A stretch of DNA of 64,000 nucleotides from Sinorhizobium sp. B11 (GTDB lineage: Bacteria; Pseudomonadota; Alphaproteobacteria; Rhizobiales; Rhizobiaceae), in assembly GCA_039725955.1 (NCBI GenBank), contig CP091034.1:1302001-1366000 (forward strand), written 5' to 3'. This document shows, in pieces, positions 19,212 through 27,816 of this stretch. Under the pieces are notes generated by a model, which saw only the letters and a list, made by a program, of their open reading frames with translations, searched no databases and was not told the origin of the DNA. The stretch's first letter is position 1, and every line of letters starts with the position of its first letter. The position numbers were made by a program, and so were the translations under genes.

Positions 19212-20090
19212 TCAAGCGAGTTGAACGCTTCTGCCCCTCGCCATCCAGACGGAATGGCCGGCGATCGCCGCGACCAGTATCGCACCGCCGACAAGCGTCA
19301 TCGTGGCTGGCGTTTCCGCGAAGATCAGCCAGACCCAAATCGGTGCAAGCACCGTTTCCAACAGGTAGAACATCCCGACTTCAGGCGCGGAAAGATATCG
19401 CGGTCCCGTCGCCAGGCACCAGAAGGCGACCGGCATCATGATGGCGCCGTTGAAGACGATCCAGCCGGGGTGAGCGATTGACAGTCCCGAAGGCAGGACC
19501 TGCGCCAGGCCGAGTGCTGCCGGCAGGATTGCGGCAAGCAGCGGCACGAAGCCCATCTCCCGGCGCGAGGCACGACCGACTGTGATGGCGGCGGCAAGCA
19601 CCAGCGCGCTCAAAAGCGCCATGGCGTCGCCGAAGACGTGGCCGCTCGAAAGTCCCTCGCGCACGATCAGGCCGACGCCGAAGATCATGAACAGCATGGC
19701 GAATAAGGTCACCGGCTGCGGCTTCTCCTTGAGAAATAGCCACGACAGCAGTGCTCCGAACATCGGGTTGAAGGCAACGATGAAGACGACGTTCGCCGTG
19801 GACGTATTGAAGACTGCCAAGACGAAGGTGACGGAAGAAAGCCCGTAGAGCAGTCCGGCCAGCAGGCCGGGGCGACCGGGCACGAGCGGCGGCCACCTGC
19901 CGGAGAGCAGGCGCATCGCAACCAGGATGACGAATGTGGCAAGAACCGTCGCCAGGCTTCGCGCGCTGAGGATCGACCAGATATCGCCATCGGCGAGGCG
20001 AACGAGCGGAATGTCCATGGAAAGTGCCAGCCCGCCGATCGCCGTCAGCAGCAGGCCCTTCCGATGATCGGAAAGGTGGGGAAGGGGCAT
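19212..20090 (-). CDS. EamA-family (DMT) transporter
   Basis: A 292-residue inner-membrane protein with about ten hydrophobic helices arranged as two EamA halves. The first half ends near FNTSTANVVFIVAFNPMFGALLSW (in two runs) and the second has LLETVLAPIWVWLIFAETP, the usual EamA signature. Family members export amino acids, nucleotides or other metabolites; the cargo is not visible. Its start shares one base with the bpt stop (TGATG), so it is translationally coupled downstream of bpt. Confidence 0.85.
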   Translation of the reverse strand: MPLPHLSDHRKGLLLTAIGGLALSMDIPLVRLADGDIWSILSARSLATVLATFVILVAMRLLSGRWPPLVPGRPGLLAGLLYGLSSVTFVLAVFNTSTANVVFIVAFNPMFGALLSWLFLKEKPQPVTLFAMLFMIFGVGLIVREGLSSGHVFGDAMALLSALVLAAAITVGRASRREMGFVPLLAAILPAALGLAQVLPSGLSIAHPGWIVFNGAIMMPVAFWCLATGPRYLSAPEVGMFYLLETVLAPIWVWLIFAETPATMTLVGGAILVAAIAGHSVWMARGRSVQLA

Positions 20091-20866
20091 CAGTCCTGCG
20101 GATCGTCCTCGAGAGAAGAGGGATCGAAACGTTCCCAGCCGCGCGGCGTCAGATGTTCCTGCGGCTGGAAGCGCGTCTTGTAATCCATCTTCCGCGAACC
20201 TTGAACCCAGTAGCCAAGATAGACATGCGGCAGGCCGAGCGCCCTGGTGCGGTGCACGTGGTCGAGGATCATGAAAGTGCCGAGCGAACGCCGGTCGAGG
20301 TCTGGGTTGAAGTAGGAATAGACCATGGAAAGGCCGTCGCTCATCGTGTCGGTCAGCGCGGCGGCAAGCAACTCGCCCTTGGGGCGCGTCTCCAGGCCGG
20401 AACCTTCCTCGCGTCGGCGATATTCGATGATCTTCGTATTCACATGCGTATCTTCCACCATGATCGCATAGTCGAGCACGGTCATGTCGGACATGCCGCC
20501 CTGCTGGTGGCGATAATCGAGATAGCGGCGGAAGAGCGAATATTGCTCGCTCGATGGCTGGGCAGGGAATTCCGTCGCGATGATATCGGAATTGTTCGCC
20601 AGCACCCGCTTCATCGATTTGGTGGGTTCGAACTCCTGCGCGAGGATCCGCACCGACACGCAGGCCCGACAGGCCTCGCAGGCGGGGCGGTAGGCGATGT
20701 TCTGGGAACGGCGGAAGCCGCCCTGAGTCAAAATGTCGTTCATCTCTGCAGCGCGCGGACCGACGAGGTGAGTGAAGACCTTGCGCTCCATCTCATGCGG
20801 CAGATACGGACACGTAGCCGGAGCCGTCAGATAAAACTGCGGGGATGGCGTAGTCTGGGTATTCAT
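20090..20866 (-). CDS. bpt: Aspartate/glutamate leucyltransferase
   Basis: Bpt adds leucine from Leu-tRNA to N-terminal Asp or Glu of proteins, feeding them to ClpS/ClpAP degradation by the N-end rule. The 258 residues have the N-terminal cysteine-rich motif [12 protein letters not shown] and the ATE C-terminal core ([20 protein letters not shown], then [15 protein letters not shown]). ATG at 20866 begins [17 protein letters not shown], the conserved start; the in-frame start at 20920 does not match. The EamA gene is coupled downstream. A 16-bp palindrome lies 94-109 bp upstream. Confidence 0.93.
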   Translation of the reverse strand: MNTQTTPSPQFYLTAPATCPYLPHEMERKVFTHLVGPRAAEMNDILTQGGFRRSQNIAYRPACEACRACVSVRILAQEFEPTKSMKRVLANNSDIIATEFPAQPSSEQYSLFRRYLDYRHQQGGMSDMTVLDYAIMVEDTHVNTKIIEYRRREEGSGLETRPKGELLAAALTDTMSDGLSMVYSYFNPDLDRRSLGTFMILDHVHRTRALGLPHVYLGYWVQGSRKMDYKTRFQPQEHLTPRGWERFDPSSLEDDPQD

Positions 20867-20959
20867 CTCTTGCGGAGATTTCCTTTCGGGGCGCCTGTCA
20901 TTCCAGACAGCATGACGCAAGAATAAAAAACGTCAACAGCACGGCATTCAGTGCCGCGC

Positions 20960-20975
20960 AATCGAATATTCGATT
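20960..20975. promoter_or_regulatory. Perfect 16-bp palindrome upstream of bpt
   Basis: AATCGAATATTCGATT reads the same on both strands and lies between the RDD gene end (21049) and the bpt start (20866). It has no flanking T run, so it is more like an operator for a dimeric regulator than a terminator. The cognate protein is unknown. Confidence 0.45.
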
Positions 20976-21013
20976 TCTTGGATATGGCGCCTTTTTGTGG
21001 CCGGCAAAGGGCG

Positions 21014-21039
21014 GGCGGGGACTTTATTTCGTCCCCGCC
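21014..21039 (-). terminator. Hairpin after the RDD gene
   Basis: GGCGGGGAC (21014-21022) pairs with GTCCCCGCC (21031-21039), a 9-bp stem with an 8-nt loop, 10 bp past the RDD stop on the minus strand. The downstream T tract is poor, so termination may be partial. Confidence 0.55.
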
Positions 21040-21048
21040 GCGAAGGAA

Positions 21049-21507
21049 TCAGTTGGTGCGGATCGTCGCCGTGCCGACGAGGAAATCGTGCAGCAGGCGC
21101 GAGCGTTCCGTGAACAGGCCGACCAGCAGAATCAGCGGCGTCAACACCGAGTTCAGGATCCAGAAGAGTGCCAGGTGAGCAACGGCCAGGATGAAGTCCA
21201 TCGGCCTTCCATCAACACGCACGATCGCGATACCCATCGCACGCATGCCAAGCGAAGCCTGCGATGGACCGCCGACAGTCAAGCCAAAGTACAGGCCTGC
21301 GACGATGACGAACAGGGCCGGATAAAGGATGAAGCCGAGCCCCAACGTGACGATCCCAAGGAAGAACACCACGATCGCCGCCGGAATGCAGAGCAGGGCG
21401 ACGATGACATAGTCGAGGATGAATGCGAAGACGCGACGGCTGAGCACACCACTATAGGCGCGCCAGTCCTCCGGTGCGGCATAAAGCGGATTGGGGTTGT
21501 AGCTCAT
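21049..21507 (-). CDS. RDD-family membrane protein
   Basis: A 152-residue protein with the RDD domain: RRVFAFILDYVIV (conserved Arg and Asp in the first helix), two further helices with SLGMRAMGIAIVRVDG between them, and LTPLILLVGLFTERSRLLHDFLVGT at the end. The start MSYNPNPLYAAPEDWRAY is followed by a tyrosine- and proline-rich cytosolic lead. RDD proteins are linked to ion or osmotic balance in a few cases, but most have no known role. It follows hemB on the same strand, 73 bp away, and may be co-transcribed. Confidence 0.83.
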   Translation of the reverse strand: MSYNPNPLYAAPEDWRAYSGVLSRRVFAFILDYVIVALLCIPAAIVVFFLGIVTLGLGFILYPALFVIVAGLYFGLTVGGPSQASLGMRAMGIAIVRVDGRPMDFILAVAHLALFWILNSVLTPLILLVGLFTERSRLLHDFLVGTATIRTN

Positions 21508-21580
21508 CCATATCTCCCTTCGAAAGACGATGCGGCTGATATGGTATCGTCCGGGGGAAATACAATAATTCGCCCGAAAA

Positions 21581-22594
21581 TCACCTTTTTGCGAGGATTT
21601 TCGCCACTTCCGGCGCAAAATAGGTGAGGATGCCGTCGCAACCGGCGCGCTTGAAGGCAAGCAGCGTCTCCATCATGATCCGCTCGCCGTCTATCCAGCC
21701 GTTCATGGCTGCAGCCTTGATTTGCGAATATTCGCCGGACACCTGATAGGCGAAAGTCGGCAGGCCGAAAGCCTCCTTCACGCGCCAGCAGATGTCGATA
21801 TAGGCAAGCCCTGGCTTCACCATCAGCATGTCTGCGCCTTCCTCGACATCGAGGGCGGCATCGCGCAGCGCTTCCGTACCGTTCGCCGGATTGATGTAAT
21901 AGCTGTTCTTGTCGCCCTTCAGCAGGCCTTTGGTATTGATCGCCTCGCGATAGGGCCCGTAGAAGCCGGAGGAAAACTTCGTTGCATAGGACATGATGCC
22001 GACGCTCTGATGCCCGGCGGCATCGAGCCCGCGGCGGATCGCGCCGATGCGTCCGTCCATCATTTCCGAGGGAGCAATGATGTCGGCGCCGGCATCGGCC
22101 TGCAGGATCGCGGCCTTGACGACCTGGTCGACCGTCTCGTCATTGACGATCTCGCCGTCGCGCAGGATGCCGTCATGCCCGTGGCTGGTGAAGGGGTCGA
22201 GCGCCACATCAGTAATAATGCCGATATTGGGCACTGCCTTTTTGATGGCAGCCGTCGTCTGATTGATGAGGTTATTGGCGACAAGACTGTTCGACCCTGT
22301 CTCATCGCGCAATTCCATCTCTATATCGGGGAAGGTGGCGATAGCGGGGATACCAAGATCGGCCGCTTCCTTCGCCGCCTCGACCGCCTTGTCGACGCTC
22401 ATGCGGTTGACACCCGGCATGGCGGCGATCGGATCGACGATGCCGGTTCCGGGGACGATGAAGATCGGCCAGATCAGATCGTCGACCGTCAGGCGGTTTT
22501 CCTGCACCAGCCGCCGCGTCCAGTCGGCCTTGCGGTTGCGCCGCATGCGCCGATGACCGGTGATTTCATCGACGAGATGTGTCTTGTCCTGCAT
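21581..22594 (-). CDS. hemB: Delta-aminolevulinic acid dehydratase (porphobilinogen synthase)
   Basis: HemB condenses two 5-aminolevulinate molecules to porphobilinogen in the cytosol, an early haem step. The 337 residues carry both Schiff-base lysines, in SYATKFSSGFYGPYREA and LMVKPGLAYIDICW, and the aspartate-rich metal site VALDPFTSHGHDG, which has Asp in place of the Cys ligands of zinc-type enzymes, pointing to a Mg-dependent form. The ATG at 22594 begins MQDKTHLVDEITGHRRMRRN, the usual start; the very long in-frame extension upstream overlaps the divergent DUF6163 gene and is spurious. Confidence 0.96.
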   Translation of the reverse strand: MQDKTHLVDEITGHRRMRRNRKADWTRRLVQENRLTVDDLIWPIFIVPGTGIVDPIAAMPGVNRMSVDKAVEAAKEAADLGIPAIATFPDIEMELRDETGSNSLVANNLINQTTAAIKKAVPNIGIITDVALDPFTSHGHDGILRDGEIVNDETVDQVVKAAILQADAGADIIAPSEMMDGRIGAIRRGLDAAGHQSVGIMSYATKFSSGFYGPYREAINTKGLLKGDKNSYYINPANGTEALRDAALDVEEGADMLMVKPGLAYIDICWRVKEAFGLPTFAYQVSGEYSQIKAAAMNGWIDGERIMMETLLAFKRAGCDGILTYFAPEVAKILAKR

Positions 22595-22729
22595 GATATC
22601 TGTCCCTGGGCCATTCCATTTATTGGAGCGCTCATTATCATGCGCCCTGGAAAATCCAAACCGGACGATTGGCCGCGGCGGATGAAAGCCTGAAACTGAA
22701 GCCGTAACATTGAGTGTGATGTCTCGCCC

Positions 22730-23167
22730 ATGGAAACCGATTCTCCGACGATGCCGAAACGGACGCTGACGGATATCCTCTTCATCTTCTTCCTGCGGCT
22801 CGTCGCCGTTTCCTGCTTCTGGTTCGGTCTTCAGTATTGGGCGATGCTCGTCGGTTACTCGCTGGTCGGCGCCGGCCGCTTCGATCTCTTGAGCCTGCCA
22901 TGGAAGGTCGCAAGCACCAGCCTTGCCGTTCTTTTCCCGGTTGCCTCGCTCGGCCTCTGGCTCACCGTTTCCTGGGGGCCGGTCATCTGGGTGCTGGCCG
23001 CAGGCGGCCAGATCCTCATGTACGGCCTGCTGCCGCAGATCTTCGGGGCCAACCGGCTGATCATCCTGCTTCATGTGATCGTGGCCGTCATCTACTGGAT
23101 TTTCAGGCTTTCCCTGTGGCTGGAGCGGCGCCGGCAGCGTCGTCAGGTAAGCGTTGATTTACCCTGA
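22730..23167 (+). CDS. DUF6163-type small membrane protein
   Basis: A 145-residue inner-membrane protein with four hydrophobic segments (near residues 15-45, 58-80, 83-100 and 105-130) and a basic tail (LERRRQRRQ). It resembles the DUF6163 proteins found next to ldtR and hemB in Rhizobiales. No function is known. It is divergent from hemB and 128 bp upstream of ldtR, on the same strand. Confidence 0.7.
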   Translation: METDSPTMPKRTLTDILFIFFLRLVAVSCFWFGLQYWAMLVGYSLVGAGRFDLLSLPWKVASTSLAVLFPVASLGLWLTVSWGPVIWVLAAGGQILMYGLLPQIFGANRLIILLHVIVAVIYWIFRLSLWLERRRQRRQVSVDLP

Positions 23168-23295
23168 TACATCAAGGGGTTTTCGTAAGTCTCTGTTAAG
23201 CCTGCGGTTTAAGTCGAATTTTATATGTATTCGATAGGGTCTCACTCAAGGCGGGAAGAAAACGACACCGCCAAACAAAACAGTGAGGCAGTCAA

Positions 23296-23808
23296 ATGAA
23301 CACGAAAATCAAGCCGCAGGCGGCATCGACTTTCCATGCACACGAGCAGGGCATCCGTGATCTTTACATGGAATCCCTTCATCTTGTTGAACGTCTTCAT
23401 CGCCGTCTTCTCGACGTCATCAAGGACGAGTTCGACCGTCAGGGCCGCAGCGACGTCAACGCCATCCAGGCGCTGCTCCTTTTCAACATCGGCAACTCCG
23501 AACTCACTGCCGGCGAGCTGCGCTCCCGCGGCTACTATCTCGGCTCGAACGTTTCCTACAACGTCAAGAAGCTGGTCGACCTCGGCTTCATCAACCACCA
23601 GCGCTCGCGCATCGACCGCCGCTCGGTCCGCATCAGCCTGACCGAAACCGGCCAGGACATCGCCGAAACGGTGGCCCGGCTCTACGAACGCCACATCGCC
23701 TCGATCGACAAGGTCGGCGGCATCGGCACCGACGAGTTTACGCAGATGAACAAGCTCCTGCAGCGGCTGGATCGCTTCTGGAACGATCAGATCCTTTATC
23801 GTCTGTAA
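23296..23808 (+). CDS. ldtR: MarR-family regulator LdtR
   Basis: A 170-residue winged-helix regulator matching LdtR of Liberibacter and Sinorhizobium, which senses small aromatic ligands and controls an L,D-transpeptidase gene (ldtP) and osmotic tolerance. The recognition region is ELRSRGYYLGSNVSYNVKKL and the wing HQRSRIDRRSVRISLTETG. The N-terminal and C-terminal helices (MESLHLVERLHRRLLDVIKD; MNKLLQRLDRFW) form the dimer. The presumed target ldtP lies downstream on the same strand after a 640-bp gap with its own promoter region. An AACAGTGAGGC stretch precedes the ATG. Confidence 0.88.
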   Translation: MNTKIKPQAASTFHAHEQGIRDLYMESLHLVERLHRRLLDVIKDEFDRQGRSDVNAIQALLLFNIGNSELTAGELRSRGYYLGSNVSYNVKKLVDLGFINHQRSRIDRRSVRISLTETGQDIAETVARLYERHIASIDKVGGIGTDEFTQMNKLLQRLDRFWNDQILYRL

Positions 23809-24448
23809 GAAGATTACGATCTGTCCCCAGGTATGAACACCAGAATGCCCTGGCCGGCGTTGGCCGCCTAAACGGGGCACGAGATGGCACAGGTGGCGTG
23901 GATCGCTCGCCACTTGAACGCCGGCGATTTCCGACCTCCATCGGCAACTTAAGCGCACGCGGTTTCCCTCCGCGAGGCGCTTTTCTGCCGTTGTGTCAAA
24001 GGCCTGCTGTCGATCAGACGGAAGCGTGTCGGCCTTTGGCACGACCGGACACCTTGATAACGCTCAAAGACATCCGCTCGCCCCTGCGTGGCATCTTTGC
24101 AACGCACTCCAGCCAAGCGAAAAGCCCCGTATTCAAGCCGTTTTTTAGTCGTTATTAACCCTCACGGTTTACCCGTCATTTGGTGCGTTGCGTCGGTTTC
24201 CGGCAACCGGCAGTCTGTCTTCCGGCCCGGCAACACGAATTGGCCATATTGATGTGACAGCGGAATATTCGATAGCCGGCGTCCTCGACGGACCATTGGC
24301 ACCATCCAGGTTGCTCGCAATCTTGTGATGGGACTGGCGGAATTTCCTGCTGCGCCGGAAGAACGAACGGATAGGGATCTGCGTTAAGGCGCAGGATATC
24401 GCAAAGGGCCGCGGCTTCCTCCACCGTGGCATTGAGTGGTTGGGACGA
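23809..24448 (+). other. 640-bp gap between ldtR and ldtP: terminator and ldtP promoter region
   Basis: No convincing gene was seen. The first 140 bp form an ldtR 3' tail ending in the terminator at 23951-23984. At 24156-24172 a TTAA...CGGTTTA motif resembles one before ldtR (23196-23211). The stretch 24184-24448 is the long leader or promoter region of ldtP; a minus-strand open frame at 24169-24702 runs into ldtP and has no coding character. Confidence 0.5.
23951..23984 (+). terminator. Rho-independent terminator downstream of ldtR
   Basis: AAGCGC (23951-23956) and CGCGG (23958-23962) pair with GCGCTT (23977-23982) and CCGCG (23970-23974), with small bulges and a TTTCCCT loop; TTTT ends the hairpin. 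Confidence 0.7.
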
Positions 24449-25750
24449 ATGTCTAAAAAGAACGGAATTGAAGCTCTCTCACGCCGCGCCTTCCTGGCGT
24501 CGGCGGCAACGGTTGGTGCCAGCGCGCTTGCCGCACCCGCATTCGCGCAATCGGCGCTTGATGGGCTCCTGAATGCCCCGAAGCGCGGCAACTGGGACGA
24601 CCAGTTCGACGCCAAGGCTGCCTCGCGCACGGCGACGGCCGTCCTTTCCAATACCCCGATCCTCAGCCCGCAGTCGGTGCCGAGCACGCAGCAGGCGATC
24701 ATGCAATATCAGCAGATCGCGTCCGCCGGCGGCTGGCCCGAAGTCAATCCGGGCGACCAGCGCCTGCAGCTCGGCGTCAGCTCCCCCACCGTCCAGGCCC
24801 TGCGCCAGCGTCTGGCAATCACCGGCGACCTGCCGCGTGAGGCTGGTCTTTCCAATGCTTTCGATTCTTATGTCGATGGTGCCGTCAAGCGCTTCCAGGC
24901 CCGTCACGGCCTGCCAGCCGATGGTGTGCTCGGCGAATTCACGCTGAAGGCGATGAACATTCCGGCTGATGTGCGCCTGCAGCAGTTGAACACCAACCTC
25001 ATCCGCCTGCAGACTTTCCCGGAAGATCTCGGCCGTCGCCACCTGATGGTCAACATTCCGGCCGCCTATGTGGAAGCCGTTGAAGACGGCAGCGTTGCGA
25101 CGCGCCATACCGCGGTTGTCGGCCGCCTGAGCCGCCCGACGCATCTCGTCAACTCGAAGGTTTACGAGGTCATTCTCAATCCGTACTGGACGGCACCCCG
25201 CTCCATCGTCGAGAAGGACATCGTGCCGCTGATGCGCAAGGATCCGACCTATCTCGAAAAGAATGCCATCCGCCTGATCGACGGCAAGGGCAACGAAGTC
25301 GCTCCCGAGACCGTCGACTGGAACGGTGAGGCGCCGAACCTGATGTTCCGTCAGGACCCGGGCAAGATCAACGCCATGGCGTCCACGAAGATCAACTTCT
25401 ACAACAAGAACGGCGAGTATATGCACGACACGCCGCAGCAGGGCCTGTTCAACAAGCTCATGCGCTTTGAATCGTCCGGCTGCGTGCGCGTCCAGAACGT
25501 CCGCGACCTGTCGAACTGGCTGCTGCGTGAAACGCCCGGCTGGAACCGCCAGCAGATGGAACAGGTCATCGCCAGCGGCACCAACACGCCGATCAAGCTC
25601 GCGACCGAAGTGCCTGTTTACTTCGTCTATATCTCGGCCTGGGGCATGCCCGACGGCGTCGTCCAGTTCCGCGACGACATCTACGAGATGGACGGCAATG
25701 CCGAACTGGCGCTGGACACCACTTCGGGCATGGAGCAGCCGGTACAGTAA
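24449..25750 (+). CDS. ldtP: L,D-transpeptidase (YcbB-like), target of LdtR
   Basis: A 433-residue periplasmic enzyme that forms 3-3 peptidoglycan cross-links or attaches proteins to the wall. The leader LSRRAFLASAATVGASALA has a twin-arginine motif and an AFA cleavage site. A peptidoglycan-binding helical domain covers about residues 110-165 (VKRFQARHGLPADGVLGE). The YkuD catalytic domain has MRFESSGCVRVQN with Cys345, and the upstream FYNKNGEYMHDTP gives the His of the HxTP-type site. The ATG at 24449 is preferred over an in-frame TTG at 24440. A good terminator follows. Confidence 0.9.
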   Translation: MSKKNGIEALSRRAFLASAATVGASALAAPAFAQSALDGLLNAPKRGNWDDQFDAKAASRTATAVLSNTPILSPQSVPSTQQAIMQYQQIASAGGWPEVNPGDQRLQLGVSSPTVQALRQRLAITGDLPREAGLSNAFDSYVDGAVKRFQARHGLPADGVLGEFTLKAMNIPADVRLQQLNTNLIRLQTFPEDLGRRHLMVNIPAAYVEAVEDGSVATRHTAVVGRLSRPTHLVNSKVYEVILNPYWTAPRSIVEKDIVPLMRKDPTYLEKNAIRLIDGKGNEVAPETVDWNGEAPNLMFRQDPGKINAMASTKINFYNKNGEYMHDTPQQGLFNKLMRFESSGCVRVQNVRDLSNWLLRETPGWNRQQMEQVIASGTNTPIKLATEVPVYFVYISAWGMPDGVVQFRDDIYEMDGNAELALDTTSGMEQPVQ

Positions 25751-25772
25751 GTCCGGCTCACTAAATTCACGA

Positions 25773-25798
25773 AAGCCGCGCCGTTGCGCGGCTTTTTT
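25773..25798 (+). terminator. Rho-independent terminator of ldtP
   Basis: AAGCCGCGC pairs with GCGCGGCTT across CGTT and runs into TTTTTT, 22 bp after the ldtP stop. Confidence 0.93.
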
Positions 25799-25929
25799 CA
25801 TTTCAGCGAGGCCGGACTCCACGCAAAGTGTTCGCCCCGCGCGCTTAGCCCAGCAAATGTCGTTCTTCGTATTGCCCTCGCATCGGCGGGGCGCTAATAC
25901 CTTCCGCATTCCAGTGAAGGAGCCCGCCA

Positions 25930-27228
25930 ATGACCAATGCTTCCACCGAATCCTTCTTCAATCGCTCTCTTGCAGACGTCGATCCGGAAATCTTCGGCGC
26001 GATCGGAAAGGAACTCGGTCGTCAGCGGCATGAGATCGAACTGATCGCATCCGAGAACATCGTTTCCCGTGCCGTTCTGGAAGCCCAGGGCTCCATCATG
26101 ACCAACAAATATGCCGAGGGTTATCCGGGCAAGCGCTACTACGGTGGCTGCCAGTTCGTCGATATCGCCGAGGAACTGGCGATTGAGCGCGCCAAGAAGC
26201 TTTTCGGCGTGAACTTCGCCAACGTTCAGCCGAATTCCGGTTCGCAGATGAACCAGGCAGTATTCCTGGCGCTGCTGCAGCCGGGTGATACGTTCATGGG
26301 CCTCGACCTGAACTCGGGCGGTCACCTGACACATGGTTCGCCGGTCAACATGTCCGGCAAGTGGTTCAACGTCGTGTCCTACGGCGTGCGCGAAGGCGAC
26401 AACCTGCTCGATATGGACGACGTCGAGCGCAAGGCGAAAGAACACAAGCCGAAGCTCATTATCGCCGGCGGCACTGCCTATTCCCGCATCTGGGACTGGA
26501 AGCGTTTCCGCGAGATCGCCGACTCGGTTGGCGCCTACCTGATGGTCGACATGGCCCACATCGCCGGTCTCGTTGCCGGTGGCGTGCATCCGTCGCCGTT
26601 CCCGCACTGCCATGTTGCGACGACCACGACCCACAAGTCGCTCCGCGGCCCGCGCGGCGGCGTCATCCTGACGAATGACGAGGATCTGGCCAAGAAGTTC
26701 AATTCGGCCGTCTTCCCGGGTCTCCAGGGCGGTCCGCTGATGCACATCATCGCCGCCAAGGCTGTTGCCTTCGGCGAAGCCCTGCAGCCGGAATTCAAGG
26801 ATTATGCGGCGCAGATCGTCAAGAACGCCAAGGCGCTGGCCGAAACGCTTGTCGCAGGCGGCCTCGACGTCGTCTCCGGCGGCACCGACAACCACCTGAT
26901 GCTGGTCGACTTGCGCAAGAAGAATGCCACCGGCAAGCGTGCGGAAGCCGCACTCGGACGCGCCTACATCACCTGCAACAAGAACGGCATCCCGTTTGAC
27001 CCTGAAAAGCCCTTCGTCACCTCTGGCGTGCGCCTCGGCGCCCCGGCCGGCACGACGCGCGGCTTCAAGGAAGCGGAATTCCGCGAGATCGGTAACCTCA
27101 TCGTCGAGGTTCTTGATGGCCTGAAGGTCGCCAATTCCGACGAGGGCAATGCTGCCGTCGAGGCTGCCGTCCGCGGCAAGGTGGTGAATCTGACCGATCG
27201 CTTCCCCATGTATGATTACATGGGCTAG
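25930..27228 (+). CDS. glyA: Serine hydroxymethyltransferase
   Basis: GlyA moves the serine side-chain carbon to tetrahydrofolate, a PLP-dependent source of glycine and one-carbon units. The 432 residues have the PLP lysine in [14 protein letters not shown], the folate-side motif [15 protein letters not shown], and [21 protein letters not shown] lies 7 bp before the ATG. The stop codon TAG is the first part of the RIME1-like stem that follows. It heads the glyA-nrdR-ribD-ribE row typical of rhizobia. Confidence 0.97.
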   Translation: MTNASTESFFNRSLADVDPEIFGAIGKELGRQRHEIELIASENIVSRAVLEAQGSIMTNKYAEGYPGKRYYGGCQFVDIAEELAIERAKKLFGVNFANVQPNSGSQMNQAVFLALLQPGDTFMGLDLNSGGHLTHGSPVNMSGKWFNVVSYGVREGDNLLDMDDVERKAKEHKPKLIIAGGTAYSRIWDWKRFREIADSVGAYLMVDMAHIAGLVAGGVHPSPFPHCHVATTTTHKSLRGPRGGVILTNDEDLAKKFNSAVFPGLQGGPLMHIIAAKAVAFGEALQPEFKDYAAQIVKNAKALAETLVAGGLDVVSGGTDNHLMLVDLRKKNATGKRAEAALGRAYITCNKNGIPFDPEKPFVTSGVRLGAPAGTTRGFKEAEFREIGNLIVEVLDGLKVANSDEGNAAVEAAVRGKVVNLTDRFPMYDYMG

Positions 27229-27322
27229 AGCGCCGTGCGCCCGTTCGGGCGCACAAAGGACGCTCTAACTCTTTGAATCTACGCATCAGGCTTTCCGAAA
27301 ATCGATTCCGATTTTCGGGCCG
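27226..27322. repeat. RIME1-like intergenic mosaic element
   Basis: Two palindromes separated by about 40 bp. The first has the outer arms TAGAGCG (27226-27232) and CGCTCTA (27261-27267) with the inner perfect stem GTGCGCCC (27235-27242)/GGGCGCAC (27247-27254). The second is CCGAAAATCG (27295-27304)/CGATTTTCGG (27309-27318). This two-palindrome plan and the sequence CTTTGAATCTACGCATC between them match the RIME1 elements known in Rhizobium and Sinorhizobium genomes. The element starts inside the glyA stop codon and ends about 18 bp before nrdR. Confidence 0.85.
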
Positions 27323-27339
27323 ATGCTGAAGGAGAAGGC

Positions 27340-27816
27340 ATGCGCTGCCCCTATTGCGGTTCGGAAGATACGCAGGTCAAGGATTCACGACCGGCGGAGG
27401 ATAACACCTCCATCCGCCGGCGCCGTATCTGTCCTGATTGCGGCGGCCGCTTCACGACCTTCGAGCGCGTGCAGCTGCGCGAGCTGATGGTTACGAAGAA
27501 GACCGGCCGAAAGGTTCCCTTCGATCGTGACAAGCTGGTTAGGTCCTTCGATGTGGCGCTACGCAAGCGGCCCGTCGATCGCGACCGTATCGAGCGTGCT
27601 GTCTCCGGTATCGTGCGCCGGCTGGAAAGCTCGGGCGAGACGGAAATCTCTTCCGAACAGATCGGCCTGCAGGTCCTGGAAGCGTTAAAGGGCCTCGATG
27701 ATGTCGGCTTCGTGCGCTACGCCTCGGTCTATCGGGATTTCTCGCATGCCGAGGATTTCGAAAAGCTGATCGCAGAGCTCAACGCCAAGATCGCCCGCGA
27801 TCCGCTGGACGCATGA
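27340..27816 (+). CDS. nrdR: Transcriptional repressor NrdR
   Basis: NrdR represses ribonucleotide reductase genes in response to (d)ATP. The 158 residues have a zinc ribbon with two Cys pairs ([17 protein letters not shown] and [13 protein letters not shown]) and an ATP-cone domain from about residue 49 ([20 protein letters not shown]). Standard length. AAGGAGAAGG precedes the ATG. ribD starts inside its last codon (4-bp overlap). Confidence 0.97.
   Translation: MRCPYCGSEDTQVKDSRPAEDNTSIRRRRICPDCGGRFTTFERVQLRELMVTKKTGRKVPFDRDKLVRSFDVALRKRPVDRDRIERAVSGIVRRLESSGETEISSEQIGLQVLEALKGLDDVGFVRYASVYRDFSHAEDFEKLIAELNAKIARDPLDA

Noticed and set aside
23196..23213. CtrA site before ldtR
   Set aside because: The two TTAA words are separated by nine bases, not seven, so it does not fit the CtrA consensus; treated as a possible LdtR-related motif instead.
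24479..25930. 483-residue minus-strand open frame over ldtP
   Set aside because: Antisense of ldtP and it crosses the ldtP terminator and the glyA leader.
27226..27267. Terminator after glyA
   Set aside because: No T run follows the stem, and the whole stretch matches a two-palindrome RIME1-like element.
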